This document shows positions 15,057 to 28,639 of a stretch of DNA of 64,000 bases, piece by piece. The notes below the pieces were generated by a model. It was not told the DNA's origin. It worked only from the letters and a program-made list of their open reading frames with translations, and did not search any database. The position numbers and the translations under genes are program-made. Source of the DNA: Microglena sp. YARC (taxonomy: Eukaryota > Chlorophyta > Chlorophyceae > Chlamydomonadales > Chlamydomonadaceae); assembly GCA_022414725.1 (NCBI GenBank), contig CM039464.1, positions 20,187,613 to 20,251,612 of the forward strand. The letters are read 5' to 3'. The first letter of the stretch is position 1. Each line of letters begins with the position of its first letter.

Positions 15057-18000
15057 CCTGACACCACTTCATCCCTGACACCGGTGCTCCGCCCAAAATA
15101 AACACCATTCACGACACCAAGCCTTTCTGACTTACCTGGAAAATGACACCAAAAGTCCTGACACCGCTTGACACCACTTCCCCTGACACCACAAATGTTT
15201 CATACGCATCCCTGGACCACTAAACACCAATAAATCCCTGACAACACGCACCACTCATCCCTGACACGCACTTCATCCCCGACACCAACTCTTCATTTGA
15301 CACCAGACACCATAATCCCTTCTGACACCACTTGATCCCTGACACCACTCCTCACCTTAATCCGGACACCACTTCCCTGACACCAAAACACGCATCCCCA
15401 ACTTCATCCTAGGATCTGACTTCATGCCCTGACACACCATCCCTGATCCTGACCACTTAATCCTGACACCACTTCATTCCCTACACCACTTAATCAAACT
15501 GACACCACTTCATCCCTGACACCACTTTTCATCCCTGACACCACTTCATCCCTGAACACCACTTCATCCCTGACACCACTTCATCCTGCACACCCATCCC
15601 TGAAACTTGACCACTTCATCCTTGACACCACTTCATTCCTGACACCCCCCTGACACAACTGACACCATTCATCCTACACCACTTCATCGCTCATCCCTGA
15701 CACACTTCATCCCTGACACCACTTCATCCCTGACACCACTTAAACACAATCCCTGACACCACTCATCCCTGACACCACTTCATCCCTGACACCACACTTC
15801 ATCCCTGATCCCTGACACCACTTCATCCCTGACACCACTTCATCCCTGACACCACGCAATTGACACCACAATCCCTGACACCACTTAATCCCTGACACAC
15901 TTCATCCCCGACACCACTTCATCCCCTGACACCACGCAATCCCTGACACCACTTAATCCCTGACACCACCGAATCCCTGACACCACTTAAATCCCTGACA
16001 CCACTTCATCCCTGACACCACTCATCCCTGACACTTCACTGACCACCACTTCATCCTGAACCATCCCTGACACCACTTCATCCTGACACCACTTCATCCC
16101 TGACACCACTTCATCCCTGACACCACTTCATCCCTGACACCACTTGACATCACCTTAATCTGATACCCACCGACACCACGACACCACTTCATCCCTGACA
16201 CCACTTCATCCCTGACACCACTTCATCCCTGACACCACTTCATCCATTCATGACACCACTGAATAATCCCTGACTACAACACCACTTCATCCCTGACACC
16301 ACTTCATCCCTGACACCACTTAATCCCCGACTTCACCCTTGAACACCACTTCCATCCCTGACACCACATCCCTGACACACTTCATCCCTGACCCACACCA
16401 CTTCATCCCTGACACCACTTATGCCTGACACCACTTCTTAATCCCTGACACCACTTCATCCCTGACACCACTTTCATCCCTGACACCACTTCATCCCTGA
16501 CACCACTCCTGCATCCTCTCAATGACACACTTCATCCCTGACACCACTTGACAATCCCTGACACCACTTCATCCCTGACACCACTTCATTCACCTGACAC
16601 CATCCCTGGACACCACTCCCTCATCCCTGACACCACTTAATCCCTGACACACTCATCCGCTGACACCACTTCATCCCTGACACCACTTCATCCCTGACAC
16701 CACTTAATCCCTGACACCACTTAAATCCCCTGACACAACTTAATCCTGACACCACTTCATCCCTTGACACCACTTCATCCCTGACACCACTTCATCCCTG
16801 ACACCACTTCAATCCCTGACACCACTTAATCCCTGACACCACTTCATCCCTGACCACCACTTCATCCCTGACACCACTTCATCCCTGACACCACTTCATC
16901 CCTGACACCACTTAAATCCCTGACACCACTTCATCCCTGACACCACTTCATTCCAGACACCACTTTAATCCCTGACACCATCGACACCACTTCATCCCTG
17001 ACACCAAATCCCTGACACCACTTAATCCCTGACACCACTTAATCCCTGACACCACTTCATCCCTGACACCACTTCATCCCTGACACCACTTCATCCCTGA
17101 CACCACTTCATCCCTGACACCACTTAATCCCTGACACCATTTCATCCCTGACACCACTTCATCCCTGACACCACTTAATCCTGACACACTTCATCCCTGA
17201 CACACACTTCATCCCTGACACCACTTCATCCCTGACACCACTTCATCCCTGACACCACTTAATTATCCCTGACACCACTTCATTCCCTGACACACCACTT
17301 CATCCCTGACACCACTTCATCCCTGACACCACTTAATCCCTAACACCACTTCATCCCTGACACCACTTCATCCCTGACACCACTTCAATCCCTGACTTCA
17401 CCACTTCATCCCTGACACCACTTCATCCCTGACACCACTTCATCCCTGACACCACTTCATCCCTGACACCCACTTCATCCCTGACACCACTTCATCCCTG
17501 ACACCACTTCATCCCTGACACCACTTCATCCCTGACACCACTCCTCATCCCTGACACCACCTTAATCCCTGACACACTTCATCCCCGACACCACTTCATC
17601 CCTGACACCACTTCATCCCTGACACCCACTTAATCCCTGACACCACACCACACCCACTTATCCCTGACACCACTTCATCCCTGACACACCACTTCATCCC
17701 TGACACCACTTCATCCCTGACACCACTTCATCCCTGACACCACTTGACACCATCCCTGACACCACTTCATCCCTGACACCACTTCATCCCTGACACCACT
17801 TCATCCCTGACACCACTTCATCCCTGACACCACTTCATCCCTGACACCACTTCATCCCTGACACACACCACTTCAATCCCTGACACCACTCCCTAATCCC
17901 TGACACCACTTCAATCCCTGACACCACTTCATCCCTGACACCACATCCCTGACACCAATCCCTGACACCACTTCATCCCTGACACCACTTCATCCCTGAC

Positions 18001-21000
18001 ACCACTTCATCCCTGACACCACTTAATCCCTGACACCACTAATCCCTGAACACCACCATTCACACGCACTTCATCCCTGACACCACTTCATCCCTGACAC
18101 CACTTCATCCCTGACACCACTTCATCCCTGACACCACTTCATCCCTGACACCACTTAATCCCTGACACCACTTCATCCCTGACACCACTTCATGACACCA
18201 CTTCATCCCTGACACCACTTCATCCCTGACACCACTTCATCCCTGACACCACTTCATCCCTGACACCACTTAATCCCTGACACCACTTAATCCCCGACAC
18301 CACGCAATCCCTGACACCACGCAATCCCTGACACCACGCAATCCCTGACACCACTTCATCCCTGACACCACTTCATCCCTGACACCACTCAATCCCTGAC
18401 ACCACTTCATCCCTGACACCACATCCGCTGACACCCCATCCCTGGACACCACTTCATCCCTGACACCACTTCATCCCTGACACCACTTCATCCCTGCACA
18501 CCACTTCATCCCTGACACCAACCATCCCTGACACCACTTCATCATCCCTGACACCACTTCAGTCCCTGACACCACTTCATCCCTGACACCCACTACGCAT
18601 CCCTGACACCACGCAATCCCTGACACCACGCAATCCCTGACACCACTTCATCCCTGACACCACTTCATCCCTGACACCACTTCATCCCTGACACACTTCA
18701 ATCCCTGACACCACTTCAATTCCCTGACACCACTTATCCCTGACACCACTTCATCCCTGACACACTTAATCCCTGACACCACTTCAATCCCTGACACCAC
18801 TTCATCCCTGACACCACTTCATTCCTGACACCCACTTCATCCATGACACCACTTCATCCCTGACACCACTTAATCCCTGACACCACTTTAATCCCTGACA
18901 CTTATCCCTGACACCACAATCCCTGACACCAATCCCTGACACCAATCCCTGACACCACTTCATCCCGACACCACGCAATCCCTGACACCACTTCTAATCC
19001 CTGACACCACCATCCCTGACACCACTTCATCCCTGACACCACTTAATCCCTGACACCACATCCCTGACACCACTTCATCCCTGACACCACGCAATCCCTG
19101 ACACCACTTCATCCCTGACACCACTTCATCCCTGAACACCACTTCAATCCCTGACACCACGCATCCCTGACACCACTTCATCCTGACACCACTTCAATCC
19201 CTGACACCACCATCCCTGACACCACTTCAATCCCTGACACCACTTCATCCCAGACACCACTTAATCCCTGACACCACTTAATCCACTTCATCCCTGACAC
19301 CACTTCATCCCTGACACCACTTCATCCCTGACACCACTTCATCCCTGACACCACTTCATCCCTGACACCACTTCATCCCTGACACCACTTCATCCCTGAC
19401 ACCACTTCATCCCTGACACCACTAAATCCTTGACACCACTTAATCCCTGACACCACTTCATCCCCGACACCACTTCATCCCTGACACCACTTAATCCCTG
19501 ACACCACTTAATCCCTGACACCACTTAATCCCTGACACCACTTCATCCCTGACACCACTTCATCCCTGACACCACTTCATCCCTGACACCACTTCATCCC
19601 TGACACCACTTCATCCCTGACACCACTTTCATCCCTGACACCATTCATCCCTGACACCACTTAATCCCTGGACACCACTTCATCCCTGACACCACTTCAT
19701 CCCTGACACCACTTCATCCCTGACACCACGCATCCCTGACACCACAATCCCTGACACCACGCAATCCCTGACACCACGCAATCCCTGACACCACTTCATC
19801 CCTGACACCACTTCATCCCTGACACCACTTAATCCCTGACACCAATCCCTGACACCACTTCATCCCTGACACCACTTCATCCCTGACACCACTTAATCCC
19901 TGACACCACATCCCTGACACCACAACTGACACCACTCATGACACCACTTCATCCCTGACACCACTTAATCCCTGACACCACTTAATCCCAGACACCACTT
20001 AATCCCTGACACCACTTAATCCCTGACACCACTTCATCCCTGACACCACTTCATCCCTGACACCACTTCATCCCTGACACCACTTCATCCCTGACACCAC
20101 TTCATCCCTGACACCACTTCATCCCTGACACCACTTCATCCCTGACACCACTTCATCCCTGACACCACTTCATCCCTGACACCACTTCATCCATGACACC
20201 ACTTCATCCCTGACACCACTTCATCCCTGACACCACTTCATCCCTGACACCACGCATCCCTGACACCACGCAATCTTCCCTGACACCACGCAATCCCTGA
20301 CACCACTTCAATCCCTGACACCACTTCATCCCTGACACCACGCAATCCCTGACACCACGCAATCCCTGACACCACTTCAATCCCTGACACCACTTCAATC
20401 CCTGACACCACTTAATCCCTAACACCACTTAATCCCTGACACCACTTCATCCCTGACACCACTTCATCCCTGACACCACTTCATCCCTGACACCACTTCA
20501 TCCCTGACACCACTTCATCCCTGACACCACTTCATCCCTGACACCACTTCATCCCTGACACCACTTAATCCCTGACACCACTAAATCCCTGACACCACTT
20601 AATCCCTGACACCACTTCAATCCCCTGACACCACTTCATCCCTGACACCACTTCATCCCTCCCTAACACCACTTAATCCCAGACACCACTTAATCCCTGA
20701 CACCACTTCATCCCTGACACCACTTCATCCCTGACACCACTTCATCCCTGACACCACTTCATCCCTGACACCACTTCATCCCTGACACCACTTCATCCCT
20801 GACACCACTTCATCCCTGACACCACTTCATCCCTGACACCACTTCATCCCTGACACCACTTCATCCCCTGACACCACTTCATCCCTGACACCACTTCATC
20901 CCTGACACCACTTCATCCCTGACACCACTTAATCCCTGACACACGCAATCCCTGACACCACGCAATCCCTGACACCACGCAATCCCTGACACGCACTTCA

Positions 21001-24000
21001 TCCCTGACACCACGCAATCCCTGACACCACGCAATCCCTGACACCACGCAATCCCTGACACCACTTCATCCCAGACACCACTTCATCCCTGACACCACTT
21101 AATCCCTGACACCACTTAATCCCTGACACCACTTCATCCCTGACACCACTTCATCCCTGACACCACTTCATCCCTGACACCACTTCATCCCTGACACCAC
21201 TTCATCCCTGACACCACTTCATCCCTGACACCACTTAATCCCTGACACCACTTCATCCCTGACACCACTTCATCCCTGACACCACTTCATCCCTGACACC
21301 ACAATCCCTGACACACCACGCAATCCCTGACACCACTTCATCCCTGACACCACAATCCCTGAATCCCTGACACCACTTTCATCCCTGACACACCTAATCC
21401 TGACACCACTTCATCCCTGACACCACGCAATCCCTGACACCACTTCATCCCTGACACCACTTAATCCCTGACACCACTTCATCCCTGACACCACTTCATC
21501 CCTGACACCACTTCATCCCTGACACCACTTCATCCCTGACACCACTTAATCCCTGACACCACTTCATCCCTGACACCACTTCATCCCTGACACCACTTCA
21601 TCCCTGACACCACTTCATCCCTGACACCCACGCATCCCTGACACCACTTCATCCCTGACACCACTTCATCCCTGACACCACTTAAATCCCTTGACACCAC
21701 TTAATCCCAGACACCACGCTTAATCCCTGACACCACTTAATCCCTGACACCACTAATCCCTCATCCCTGACACCACTTCATCCCTGACACCACTTCATCC
21801 CTGACACCACTTCATCCCTGACACCACTTCATCCCTGACACCACTAATCCCTGACACCACTTCATCCCTGACACCACTTCATCCCTGACACCACTTCATC
21901 CCTGACACCACTTATCCCTGACACCACTTAATCCCTGACACCAATCCCTGACACCACCATCCCTGACACCACTTCATCCCTGACACCACTTAATCCCTGA
22001 CACGCATCCCTGACACCACGCAATCCCTGACACCACTTCATGACACCACGCAATCCCTGACACCACTTCATCCCTGACACCACTTAATCCCTGATCCCTG
22101 ACACCACTTCATCCCTGACACCACTTAATCCCTGACACCACTTCATCCCTGACACCACTTCATCCCTGACACCACTTCATCCTGACACCACTTCATCCCT
22201 GACACCACTTCATCCCTGACACCACTTCATCCCTGACACCACAATCCCCCATGACACCACTTCATCCCTGACACCACGCTTCATCCCTGACACCACTTCA
22301 TCCCTGACACCACGCAATCCCTGACACCACTTCATCCCCTGACACCACGTAATCCCTGACACCACTTCAATCCCAGACACCACCGCAATCCCTGACACCA
22401 CTTCATCCCTGACACCACTTAATCCCTGACACCACTTCATCCCTGACACCACTTCATCCCTGACACAATTCCCCTGACACCACTTCATCCCTGACACCAC
22501 TTCATCCCTGACACCACTTCATCCCTGACACCACTCATCCCTGACACCACATCCCTGACACCACTTCATCCCTGACACCACTTCATCCCTGACACCACTT
22601 CATCCTGACACCACTTCATCCCTGACACCACTTCATCCCTGACACCACTTCATCCCTGACACCACTTCATCCCTGACACCACTTCATCCCTGACACCACT
22701 TCATCCCTGACACCACTTCATCCCTGACACCACTTAATCCCTGACACCACTTAATCCCTGACACCACGCAATCCCTGACACCACTTCATCCCTGACACAA
22801 ATCCCTGACACCACTTAATCCCTGACACCACTTAATTCATCCCTGACACCACTTAATCCCTGACACCACTTCATCCCCTGACACCACTTCATCCCTGACC
22901 ACCACTTAATCCCTGACACCACTTCAATCCCTGACACCACTTCATCCCTGACACCACTTCATCCCTGACACCACTAATCCCTGACACCACTTAATCGCCT
23001 GACACCACTTCATCCTGACACCACAATCCCTAATCCCTGACACCACATCCCTGACACCACTTAATCCCTGACACCACTTCATCCCTGACACCACTTCATC
23101 CCTGACACCACTTCATCCCTGACACCACTTAATCCCGACACACTTCATCCCTGACACCACTTCATCCCTGACACCACTTCATCCCTGACACCACTTCATC
23201 CCTGACCACCACTTCATCCCTGACACCACTTCATCCCTGACACCACGCATCCCTGACACCACGCATCCCTGACACCACGCAATCCCTGACACCACGAACA
23301 CCACTTAAATCCCTGACACCACTCCTCATCCCTGACACCACTCCCTCATCACCTGACACCACTTAATCCCTGACACCACTTAATCCCTGACACCACTTCA
23401 TCCCTGACACCACTTCATCCCTGACACCACTTCATCCCTGACACCACTTCATCCCTGACACCACTTCATCCCTGACACCAAATTCATCCCTGACACCACT
23501 TCATCCCTGACACCACTTCATCCCTGACACCACTTCATCCCGACACCACTTCAATCCTGACACCACAATCCCTGACACCACTTAATCCCTGACACCACGC
23601 AATCCCTGACACCACTTCATCCCTGACACCACTTAATCCCTGACACCACTTCATCCCTGACACCACTTCATCCCTGACACCACTTCAATCCCTGACCACC
23701 ACTTCATCCCTGACACCACTTCATCCCTGACACCACTTCATCCCTGACACCACTTCATCCCTGACACCACTTCATCCCTGACACCACTTCATCCCTGACA
23801 CCACTTTCATCCCTGACACCATTCATCCCTGACACCACTTCATCCCTGACACCACGCAATCCCTGACACCACAATCCCTCATTCACCACGCAATCCCTGA
23901 CACCACGGACACCATCCTGACATCCCCACTTCATCCCTGACACCACTTCATCCCTGACACCACTTCATCCCTGACACCACTTCATCCCTGACACCACTTC

Positions 24001-25195
24001 ATCCCCTGACACCACTTCATGACACCACTTCATCCCTGACACCACTTCATCCCTGACACCCACACACCAACTTCATCCCTGACACCACTTAATCCCTGAC
24101 ACCACTTAATTCCCTGACACCACTTCACATCCCTGACACCACGCAATCCCTGACACCACTTCATCCCTGACACCACTTAATCCCTGACACCACGCAATCC
24201 CTGACACCACAATCCCTGACACCACAATCCCTGACACCACCATCCCTGACACCACTTCATCCCTGACAACCACTTTAATCATCCCTGGACACCACTTAAC
24301 TGACACCACTTCATCCCTGACACCACTTCATCCCTGACACCAAACTTCATCCCTGACACCACTTCATCCCTGACACCATCATCCCTGACACCACGCAATC
24401 CTTCCCTGACACCACTTTCATCCCTGACACCACTTCATCCCTGACACCACTTCATCCCTGACACCACTCATCCCGACACCACTTAAATTCCTACACCACA
24501 CTCATCCCTGACACCACTTAATCCCTGACACCACTTCATCCCTGACACCACTTCATCCCTGACACCACTTCATCCCTGACACCACTTCATCCCTGACACC
24601 ACTAATCCCTGACACCACTTCATCCCTGACACCACTTCATCCCTGACACCACTTCATCCCTGACACCACTGACACCACTTCATCCCTGACACCACTTCAT
24701 CCCTGACACCACTTCATCCCTGACACCACTTCATCCCTGACACCACTTCATCCCTGACACCACTTCATCCCTGACACCACTTAATCCCTACTTCATCCCT
24801 GACACCACTTCATCCCTGACACCACTTTCATCCCTGACACCACTTCATCCCTGACACCACTTCATCCCTGACACCACTTCATCCCTGACACCACTTCATC
24901 CCTGACACCACTTCATCCCTGACACCACTTCATCCCTTGACACCACTTCATCCCTGACACCACTTCATCCCTGACACCTGACACCACTTCATCCCTGACA
25001 CCACTTTATCCCTGACACCACCATCCCTGACACCACTTAATCCCTGACACCACATGAAGCCCCTGAACACCACTGAATCCCTGACACCATGAAGACACAA
25101 CCCTGAAGGCACTGACACCACCATCCTGACACACCACTGACACCACATCCCTGACACCACACTGAAGCCCTGACACCACTGAACCCCACACATCC
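15057..25195. repeat. 17-bp satellite array, right part
   Basis: The 17-bp unit resumes. It is still noisy to about 16.5 kb, then increasingly regular. The GCAAT variant is commoner here than at the left end and appears in local clusters (for example 18.3, 20.3, 20.95, 22.3 and 23.25 kb), as expected if blocks of several units were duplicated together. No gene is visible. Confidence 0.95.
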
Positions 25196-25545
25196 CTGAC
25201 ACCACTGAAGCCGGACACCACTTAGCCCGGACACCACTTAAGCCCGGACACCACTTAAGCCGGACACCACTTAAGCCCTACCCGGACACCACTTAAGCCG
25301 GACACCACTTTAAGCCCGACACCACTAAGCCCGGACACCACTTCCGGACACCACTTAAGCCAGGACACCACTTAAGCCAGGACACCATTAAGCCAGGACA
25401 CCACTTAATCCCGGACACCACTTAATCCCGGACACCACTTAATCCCGGACACCACGTAATCCCTGACACCACGTAATCACTGACACCACGTTATCCCTGA
25501 CACCACTTAAGCCCTGACACCACTTAAGCCCTGACACCACTTAAG
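25196..25545. repeat. diverged right edge of the satellite
   Basis: The last 350 bp use a distinct variant, CCGGACACCACTTAAG, with GCCAGGACACC forms. It ends at CTTAAGCCCAATCAATCT. The single-copy sequence just upstream of the next exon (25653-25680) has a similar string, GGCACCAAACCCCAATCAAT. The founder of the satellite may therefore have been this intronic sequence. Confidence 0.85.
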
Positions 25546-25590
25546 CCCAATCAATCTGTCACTGCGATAAACTTTTTTTCTTGCTTGCAG

Positions 25591-25633
25591 CTGAATGAGA
25601 TCACCATTTTGGCTCTCCTCAATGTATTGAGAC
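25591..25633 (+). pseudogene. duplicate 5' part of channel exon 1 with its 3' splice site
   Basis: The sequence TTGCTTGCAG|CTGAATGAGATCACC repeats, about 140 bp upstream, the acceptor and first 40 or so bases of the exon at 25732. It encodes LNEITILALLNVL against LNVITNVALLGIV in the main exon. The similarity then stops and no convincing donor follows in phase. I read it as a decayed boundary duplicate; an alternative exon is less likely. Confidence 0.6.
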
Positions 25634-25731
25634 GTACACATACAGACCCATTAGAAGGCACCAAACCCCAATCAATCTTCTATTGCTATGAACTTTTTGT
25701 TTCTGACTAAAACCTTTTTTCTGGCTCGCAG

Positions 25732-25803
25732 CTGAATGTGATCACCAACGTGGCTCTCCTCGGGATCGTGATCCCCATCGCTATTAGAGATTTCGAGGCA
25801 CCG
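25732..25803 (+). CDS. TRP-like channel, exon 1 in window: transmembrane segment
   Basis: 24 codons between a pyrimidine-rich acceptor (CTGGCTCGCAG) and donor GTATGT, phase 0 at both ends. The peptide LNVITNVALLGIVIPIAIRD is a hydrophobic helix, then FEAP. It is the most upstream exon I can find of a plus-strand gene continuing to 47043. Since it opens with an acceptor, the satellite immediately upstream should be intronic. By order along the chain it would be one of the helices before S5; I cannot say which. The earlier exons are outside the window. Confidence 0.75.
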
Positions 25804-25833
25804 GTATGTTTGTAACATTAGATTAGATTAGAT

Positions 25834-26090
25834 TAGATTAGATTAAATTGTATTATATTATTATTATATTATATTATATCATATCATATTATATTATATT
25901 ATATTATATTATATTATATCATATCATATTATATCATATTATATCATATCATATTGTATTATATTATATTATATCATATTATATTATATTATGTTATATT
26001 ATATTATATTATATTATATTATATTATATTATATATATATTATATCATATTATATCATATTATATTACATTACATTACATTATATTATGT
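25834..26090. repeat. ATATT/ATATC pentanucleotide microsatellite
   Basis: About 260 bp of TATTA, TATCA and related five-base units, starting as GATTA repeats right after the donor of the exon at 25732. Intronic. Its tyrosine/isoleucine open frames are products of the repeat. Confidence 0.95.
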
Positions 26091-26141
26091 GCATATAATC
26101 ATGTTCATGTCCATTGTCATGTTACTGTTCATTTTTGGCAG

Positions 26142-26162
26142 AGCACCCCCTTCTGGCAACTG
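26142..26162 (+). CDS. TRP-like channel, candidate 21-nt microexon
   Basis: CATTTTTGGCAG acceptor, seven codons (STPFWQL), then donor GTATGT, the same donor as the previous exon. Phase 0 on both sides, so it joins FEAP to ALVTDIY without shifting the frame. Similar sequence around 26955-27010 lacks the splice sites, so this region is also part of a local repeat. Plausible but weak; transcript data would decide. Confidence 0.4.
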
Positions 26163-26299
26163 GTATGTTTTTAGCAGGATGTTTTGTATTTTTCCATTTT
26201 TTTATTATTGTATTTATGATGTGTTAGTTTTATATTTATGATATGATAATAATATGAGTGTATTTATGATGTGTTTGTTTTATTCATATTCTGTCCCAC

Positions 26300-26900
26300 T
26301 CTTGAAGCAAGCCAATCTTGCAGAGTGAGGATTGGGGTGGACGTGTGAATGTGTGTGTGTGTGTGTGTGCTCTTGCAAATACACAGGTGACACTGCTGTC
26401 AGCTCATGGGTGGGAAGAGTAATCCATGCCTTAAAGTAATCTGCTGCCTGGGCAGCTCAACCTGTGTGGGTTCTGGGTTGGTTTTGAGGTTAGGGGGTCT
26501 ATTTACTTATTTTGTTGTTTGTTTGTGGGTGGGTGGGTGGTTGTACACAGGTGGGTAGGTGTGTGTGTATGAAAGAATGTGGGTGGGTGGTGGTAGGTGG
26601 GTAGGTGGGTAGTTTTGTGTGTATGTGAATCAAGACTGGCTCGGTGGGTTCTTGGTTGGGTTTGAGGTTAGGGTTATATTTTGTTGTTTGTGGGTGGGTG
26701 GGTGGGTGTAGGCAGGTGGGTAGGTGTGTGTGTCTGAGAGAATGTGGGTGGGTGGTTGTAGGTGGGTAGTTGTGTGGGTATGTGTGTATGAGAGAATGTG
26801 GGTGGGTGGTTGTAGGTGGGTAGTTGTGTGGGTATGTGACTGGCTCGGTGGGTTCTGGGTTGGGTTTGAGGTTAGGGTTCTATTTTGTTGTTTGTTCAGC
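26300..26900. repeat. GGGT/GT-rich intronic repeats
   Basis: Three imperfect copies (about 26450, 26640 and 26845) of a block containing CTCGGTGGGTTCTGGGTTGG, GAGGTTAGGGTT and TTTTGTTGTTTG, alternating with GGGTGGGTGG and GTAGGTGGGTAG runs. No coding signal. The G-rich strand could form quadruplexes. Confidence 0.8.
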
Positions 26901-26985
26901 AGATTGTTTTATTTCCCCCCATTTGTATTAGCGATTTTGAGCAACCAGTGTGCATGATCATGTCCATTGTCATGTTAATGACCAT

Positions 26986-27190
26986 TTTTGGCGGAGCCCC
27001 CCTTCTGGGGGGCAGAAGCCCCCAGGGTCACCCCGCTGTCCGTTTGTTTGTTAGTGCGTGACCGACAACGGAGATGAAGCCTGGCACGTAAGCCAACTGT
27101 CTCATAACAAACTGGCTTCGGTCTGCTGCATTCCGTTGCCACCAGTTGTTCAGTTGCCAACACTCTCCGCCAATGTTCTGCGTCGCTTGC
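26986..27190 (-). repeat. dispersed repeat A, copy 1
   Basis: About 200 bp beginning GGCGGAGCCCCCCTTCTGG and ending near CTCCGCCAATGTTCTGCG. It matches, in inverted orientation, 27945-28124. It is flanked by CATGTTAATGA on both sides (about 26973 and 27211), which could be a target-site duplication. I do not recognise the family. Confidence 0.6.
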
Positions 27191-27380
27191 AACGCTGCGT
27201 AGGACTTGCCATGTTAATGATCATGTTAATGTTATTAGTATAGTCTTTTTTAGTATCGCATAATATAATTATTGTAATCAATATTGTATCTCATTCAGTA
27301 TAATGTTATATACCGGTAACATGTTTGTTGACTTAGGGATAGCTATGCTTTTGTGTGCCAGGCTTTATTACACTATGTAT

Positions 27381-27470
27381 AGCAATAAAAGCTAGACAAA
27401 GCACAAAAACACTGTCCCTGGAGGAGGCCTAAAACCATAAAGCTAGAAAAACCACTTTCAGATTTGAAAA
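27381..27470 (-). repeat. dispersed repeat B, copy 1
   Basis: A 90-bp segment including CTGTCCCTGGAGGAGGCCTA and TTTCAGATTTGAAAA. Its reverse complement recurs at 28131-28220. Family unknown. Confidence 0.65.
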
Positions 27471-27593
27471 CAAGCCCTGTTTGTGTGTGCACTTACACAG
27501 CTCACCATGCTTATCCTCTCTCCATATATATGGCCGCCAAGAAAAAGCTCCCGGATCCTCCTCACCGTTCGAGATTTCGCACATCCGGTAATT

Positions 27594-27802
27594 GCGTAAT
27601 GATAACGCCTGGTGGGGGTCGGTATTAAGGGAACCCGTCGTACGCGTGTAGAGAGCGGTCTTCTACCTCAACTGGACAAGCTACCATCGCGGTTGAAAAC
27701 GACCTGCAACGCTCAGGGCGACCGTAGGGGGAATCGAACCCGCGACCCTACATCCTCAAAAGCGACTTGGTTGTACCACTAGACCAGTAATTTCGCTGAA
27801 AG
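27594..27802 (-). mobile_element. tRNA-derived SINE, copy 1
   Basis: 209 bp flanked by GGTAATT on both sides (27587-27593 and 27803-27809), consistent with a target-site duplication. Read on the minus strand it starts with a tRNA-like head that has a diverged A box (TGGTCTAGTGGTACAACC) and B box (GGTTCGATTCC). A tRNA-unrelated body follows, shared with copies at 32234 and 54207, ending near CCAGGCGTTATCATTA. This is the most diverged of the three copies. It lies in the intron before the exon at 28444, antisense to the gene. Confidence 0.8.
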
Positions 27803-27944
27803 GGTAATTCCATATAATGTTCATGGTATTTAGTATTAGTTTACGTTTGTATTTTTGTTTTTAGTGTAGTTTAGTATGATTATTTGTAATCAGTATTGCC
27901 CGGGATAATATGTATTTGTTCGATAACAACCCAGGAACAAGCGA

Positions 27945-28124
27945 CGCTAAAATAATGGCGGAGAGTGTTCGCAACGGAGCGACAGGTAGCAACGGAAGCG
28001 AGTTAGTTACGAGACCGTTGGCTGACGTGTAAGGCTTCATCTTGGGGGGGCGGTCAGACAGTTGAACATACAATGGGTAACCCTGGGGGCTCCCGCCCCC
28101 TTGAAAAGGGGGCTCCGCCAATCA
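27945..28124 (+). repeat. dispersed repeat A, copy 2 (inverted)
   Basis: Inverted match of 26986-27190: GGCGGAGAGTGTTCGCAACG, GTAGCAACGGAAGCGAG, ending GGGGGCTCCGCC. A shorter relative is seen at about 32757-32850 (GAACAAGTTCGATGCAGCG, CGACGGAGCAACAGG). Confidence 0.6.
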
Positions 28125-28130
28125 CACTTT

Positions 28131-28220
28131 TTTTTCAAATCTGAAAATGGTTTTTTTCTAGCTTCGTGGTTTTAGGCCTCCTCCAGGGACAGCGGTTTAG
28201 TGCTTTTTATAGCTTTTTAA
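28131..28220 (+). repeat. dispersed repeat B, copy 2 (inverted)
   Basis: Reverse complement of 27381-27470. It directly follows repeat A copy 2, so the order is A, B, SINE, A inverted, B inverted: interleaved, not nested. After it, to 28440, is AT-rich intron with TATAGC/GCTATA motifs and no visible gene. Confidence 0.6.
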
Positions 28221-28443
28221 AGCTTGTATAGCCGTTTATAGCTTTTTAGGGGAAAACATTTGTTTTCTTTTTATAGCGATATTTCCGCAAAAAACGGGGT
28301 CAAAACTAGCTATCGCTATATATAGCGGTAAAACAAAGCCCCGCAATCACTCTGCTTTAGTAGTCTACACTTGTACTGTTCACTATGTTTCTCATCTCAA
28401 TCAAATGTATGCATGTATTTATTTATTTGTTTTTTCAATGCAG

Positions 28444-28518
28444 GCGCTGGTGACGGACATCTACGTACCCGGAGATCCCCTTCACATGGCTTATTGTGCA
28501 ATGGGAGTCTTGGTGTGG
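28444..28518 (+). CDS. TRP-like channel, exon 3: helix before S5
   Basis: 25 codons, acceptor TTTTTTCAATGCAG, donor GTAAGT, phase 0 at both ends. The peptide starts ALVTDIYVPGD and ends in the hydrophobic MAYCAMGVLVW. In the chain it lies before the S5-pore-S6 core. The last 35 or so bases of this exon, with the donor, are copied seven more times in the following intron. Confidence 0.75.
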
Positions 28519-28639
28519 GTAAGTGTGATCGTGCAGTGTAGAACATGGTAGTACAGGGTAGTACAGTATAGTACAGTGCAGTGCACGCAGTAGGGTAGTT
28601 CCAGCGCTGTTGGTGTTTTTGGTTTGGGCCAGATTCTTG

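Noticed and set aside
1..25240. Many 60-100-codon open frames in the 17-bp array (VVSGMKWCQG type)
   Set aside because: They are translations of the repeat cycling through three frames, with no composition break, start context or splice sites.
1..25545. CRISPR array
   Set aside because: The units are directly adjacent with no unique spacers, and the sequence is otherwise eukaryotic.
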